A stretch of DNA of 64,000 nt, from the NCBI GenBank assembly GCA_015847255.1, contig JADLZK010001362.1, positions 1-64,000 of the forward strand, written 5' to 3'. Made by a program: the position numbers and the translations under genes. Shown piece after piece: positions 61,160 through 64,000 of this stretch (the first letter of the stretch is position 1; every line of letters begins with the position of its first letter). The notes under the pieces are model-generated. The model did no database searches, was not told the origin of the DNA, and saw only the letters and a list, made by a program, of their open reading frames with translations. Origin of the DNA: Hyparrhenia diplandra. Lineage: Eukaryota > Streptophyta > Magnoliopsida > Poales > Poaceae.

Positions 61160-64000
61160 ATGTACAACAATAGACGCTGCTTATGACCGTGGGGCGCTCT
61201 CGGGTGGAGCCTCCCCGCCCCGCCTCCGCGGCCGGTCGCCACTCCGGCTGCCGGCGGCCCGCTCCCCCCCTTCCTTCCCGCCCTTTCTGGCCCCGCCGCG
61301 CCCGCTCACAGCTCGTCTTCTCCGCCCCTCGCCTCGCCGGCGGCGTGTGCGGCCGGAAACACCTCCGCCCCGCCGCCATCTCCGGTGTCTGGCGCACACG
61401 CCCGGCGGGGCCCGAGCGGCCCGAGCGCGCGCCGCTTCACGACCTACGCCCACGCCCGGTCCGGAGTGCGCGAGGTCGACGGGCGGAGGGCCGGGCGGAA
61501 GATGTCGACCGCATCCCGCGGCGCCTACCGGACCTCGTCGGTCGGGTGCTTCCGTGGCCGCCACAGTCGCCCGATGGTGCCGTCCCGCCCGGCGGACAGC
61601 GGCGGCGGCGAGCGGCGCCACTGCCTCTGCCACCGCGGCTGCGCCCGGCGCTTGGAGCCCGTCCCGGTACCCCACGCCTTCCTCGCGCCGCGCGGTGGAT
61701 CCAGTGGCCCCATCTGCCCGGCGGCCGGATCCCCTCGGCTCCTCCCCACCGCTGGCTCCTCACGACGCGCGACGGCTTTGGCCATCGCCGCCCCTCAAAA
61801 CGCCAACCCTTCTCGGCCCGCGGCGGCGGGCCGAGCCCTTGGCGAGCGTCGTGGTTGGCCCCTCTCTGGCGACAAAAGCGGTCGGGGACCGGCGCCTGAG
61901 AGGATGGTGAGGTCGCGCGCGTCGCCCGCCGTCAAAACGGGCTCGCTGGAGGCGGCGTTTCTCGGTGCTCGCTTCTTCGGGAGAGAAGTTACCGCCCGCT
62001 CGCGCGACGGCCATGGGGGTGCTGCCGCCGCGCATCACGCTTTTACGCAAAGACCATCTCTCGGCTGCGCCTCACCGTCCTCCTCACGCCGTAGCCCGCG
62101 CCTACGCGAGGCGCAATCTGGCGCGCCTCCGTCCTCCCGTCCCGAATCTTCCCACCGCGCGAGGGTTCGCACGGAAGCGGCGGGTGGTGCTCGGCCCGGC
62201 TCGAATCCTGTTGCCGTTGGTGGGGGCGATGTCGTGCTCGTTCGGACTTCCGCCCGCGTCGCGTCGGCAGCTCCCTTTATAACTTTTACTGGTGTTATTT
62301 CCACTAAAACGACATGTCATCATGATCATTGCAAAGCATCCATGTTTAGCCCACACTGTGTTGCATTGAACTAAAATAAGTTTATTTTATGTTTAGTTGC
62401 TTTGTGGGTCTAAAAGACGCGAGAGGAAATAGATTCTAAAACCATCCCTTGTCGGAAACCCTAGTTTCTAAACCCTAGTTTGTCTCTTTTTTCTTTTTAT
62501 TCAAAATTTATCAAGAATTTGAGGGTGGTCACAAAAGTGAAAAGGTAGAGTTTTCAAAATAGAGCAAAGTTGGTATTTTGAGTTTTCAAAGTTTAGTTCA
62601 AAAATTTTGAAGCAATTTTGAATTTTATCAAAACCCTAATTGCCCCCCTTTTCTATATTTCAAAATTTAAGCAAAATTTGAGAAAACTTTCAAAAGTTAG
62701 TTTGTAGATCTTGTTGAGAGGAACAAAAAGTCATGTACAAAGTTTTTCAAGTTGTTACATGATTTTTTAAAAGTAATTTTGAATTCAAATTTCAAAATTT
62801 TGAACTACATTTCAAAAAGTCATATTTCTAGGCAGATTTTGAAAATGCTCCAATTGAGGAAATTGTAGATCTTGAAAAATTAGGGGGTTACTTTTTGGAA
62901 ATTTTTGAGTTTAGTTCAAAATTTGGGAGTAATTTGAAAAGTTTGAAGCTAGGGTTTGTTTTGGGGGGATGAACAAATAACCCGGCCACTCCTCTATCGC
63001 CACCGCCGTTGGTGAGGGTCGCATCCGATCCACCGTCCTCTCGCGAAGCTGGACCGCCGAGGACCTTTCGCGACGTCGCTGTTCCACTGTCTAACCCTCC
63101 CATGCCTATAAATAGGCCGTCGGCGTCGTAGTTTTCCTCTCCGAAAACCGGTCGCCGGCCGGATGAATCACCCGCCGCCGTCGATCGTCGCCCGTCGAAC
63201 CATCCCTCACCTAGCCCGGCTTGCCCGACAACACCGTAATTCGCCCACGCTTCTTTTGAGTCTAGACCGGTGACCTCGTCGCGGTCGCCCGCACCACCCC
63301 ATCTTCTCGCCGCCCGTCGGATCGCCGCCACGCTTCGACCTCGCCGTCGGCCTTATTTCGCTCCGGTGAGCTCTAGCGCACTTCCTCACGTTTTCCCCTC
63401 CCTTTAGATGGTTTGATCCCGCGATCGACTCGTCCTTTCTCCGGCCGTGACCCGGCCGCGGAAGGCGTCGTTACCCGTCGCCGCCGCGCCGGCCGTTGTT
63501 CGCCAGGCGACCTCTCCGGAGCCTGGCGCGCGCGATTGGGCGAATCCCAAGCTCCGCGGTGAGCCACGGCCGCCCTCTGCTTTACCGTTTTCCTTTTAGC
63601 CCAACACCGGCGCGGAGCGGCGGATTTGCGCCGCCCGTAGCAGCTGGCGAAACGCAGCAGCGTCGCGGTGTGGCCAGCGTCACCCGATAACGCGTGAGCG
63701 GTGCGGGCGGGCGGCAGCGTAGGCGAAGCGACGACAGCATTCCACCCGGACCCGCTAACCACTATTCATCAGGCCAGCCCTTTTTTGAACAGTAACAGGC
63801 CTGCCACGTCTGCGGCCGCGATGGCGAACAGGCCAAGATTCAACCCAAACCCTTTTTCAATTTTGAAATGTTTTATTCAATTTCATTTATTTGAATAGTG
63901 TCCGATTTTCCAAATTTTGTATAAATTCAAATACTTGTTCAAAAAATTCTGAAAATTTTTGTAGCCTTCCCATGGGTATGTCTACCCATGAAAATTATGA
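61160..64000. mobile_element. Probable LTR-retrotransposon-derived block, incomplete in the window
   Basis: 61180-62280 is very GC-rich, with long overlapping open frames in several phases and both strands, the largest at 61385-62374. None has a known domain. 62480-62960 and 63850-64000 are A/T-rich with many CAAAATTT and TTTTGAA words, a texture common in grass Ty3-type elements. A TATA box, CCTATAAATAGG, lies at 63104-63115, followed by a GC-rich leader and a donor-like GGTGAGCT at 63365. I could not find both LTR ends. Confidence 0.35.

Noticed and set aside
61385..62374. 329-codon open frame
   Set aside because: Low-complexity Arg/Ser/Pro/Gly product, open in other phases and on the other strand too; no domain. 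It fits GC-rich repeat DNA.

Overview
The window is plant nuclear DNA from a grass, most likely rice (Oryza) or a close relative. The evidence is GC-rich first exons, GT-AG introns, dense Stowaway, Tourist, hAT, CACTA and MULE elements, solo LTRs and L1-type LINE 3' ends. From memory, a C-type lectin receptor kinase, a RING/TPR catalase chaperone and a NAC gene lie together near one end of rice chromosome 1; I could not check this.

Layout: 0.4-6.3 kb (+) holds an Integrator subunit 7-like gene with a partly duplicated, frame-broken 3' end. 7.0-11.7 kb (+) holds a 12-exon conserved plant gene of unknown function. 12.2-16.0 kb (-) holds an intact C-type lectin receptor-like (pseudo)kinase. 17.6-22.1 kb (+) holds an intact NCA1-like RING/TPR gene that diverges from it. 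25.9-27.2 kb (+) holds an F-box gene with frame breaks and a probable solo LTR in its last codons. 27.8-39.1 kb is an array of partial NCA1 3' copies carrying LINE, MULE and LTR insertions. 39.8-42.3 kb is repeat-rich. 43.1-54.4 kb is a direct duplication of a block of roughly 4.3 kb, now carrying different insertions in each copy. 55.0-57.0 kb (+) holds a NAC transcription factor gene with two frame breaks in exon 1. 57-64 kb is intergenic, with one well-defined hAT element and a GC-rich, transposon-like block.

The host genes have independent jobs: snRNA and mRNA 3' processing, cell-surface sensing, catalase folding, ubiquitin targeting and transcription. They do not form a pathway. I found no undescribed biological system. 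The most informative content is structural: nested and presence/absence insertions with readable target-site duplications, which give a relative history of two local segmental duplications. Single-base frame breaks in four of the six host genes, some in homopolymers, raise the question of assembly error versus real pseudogenisation.
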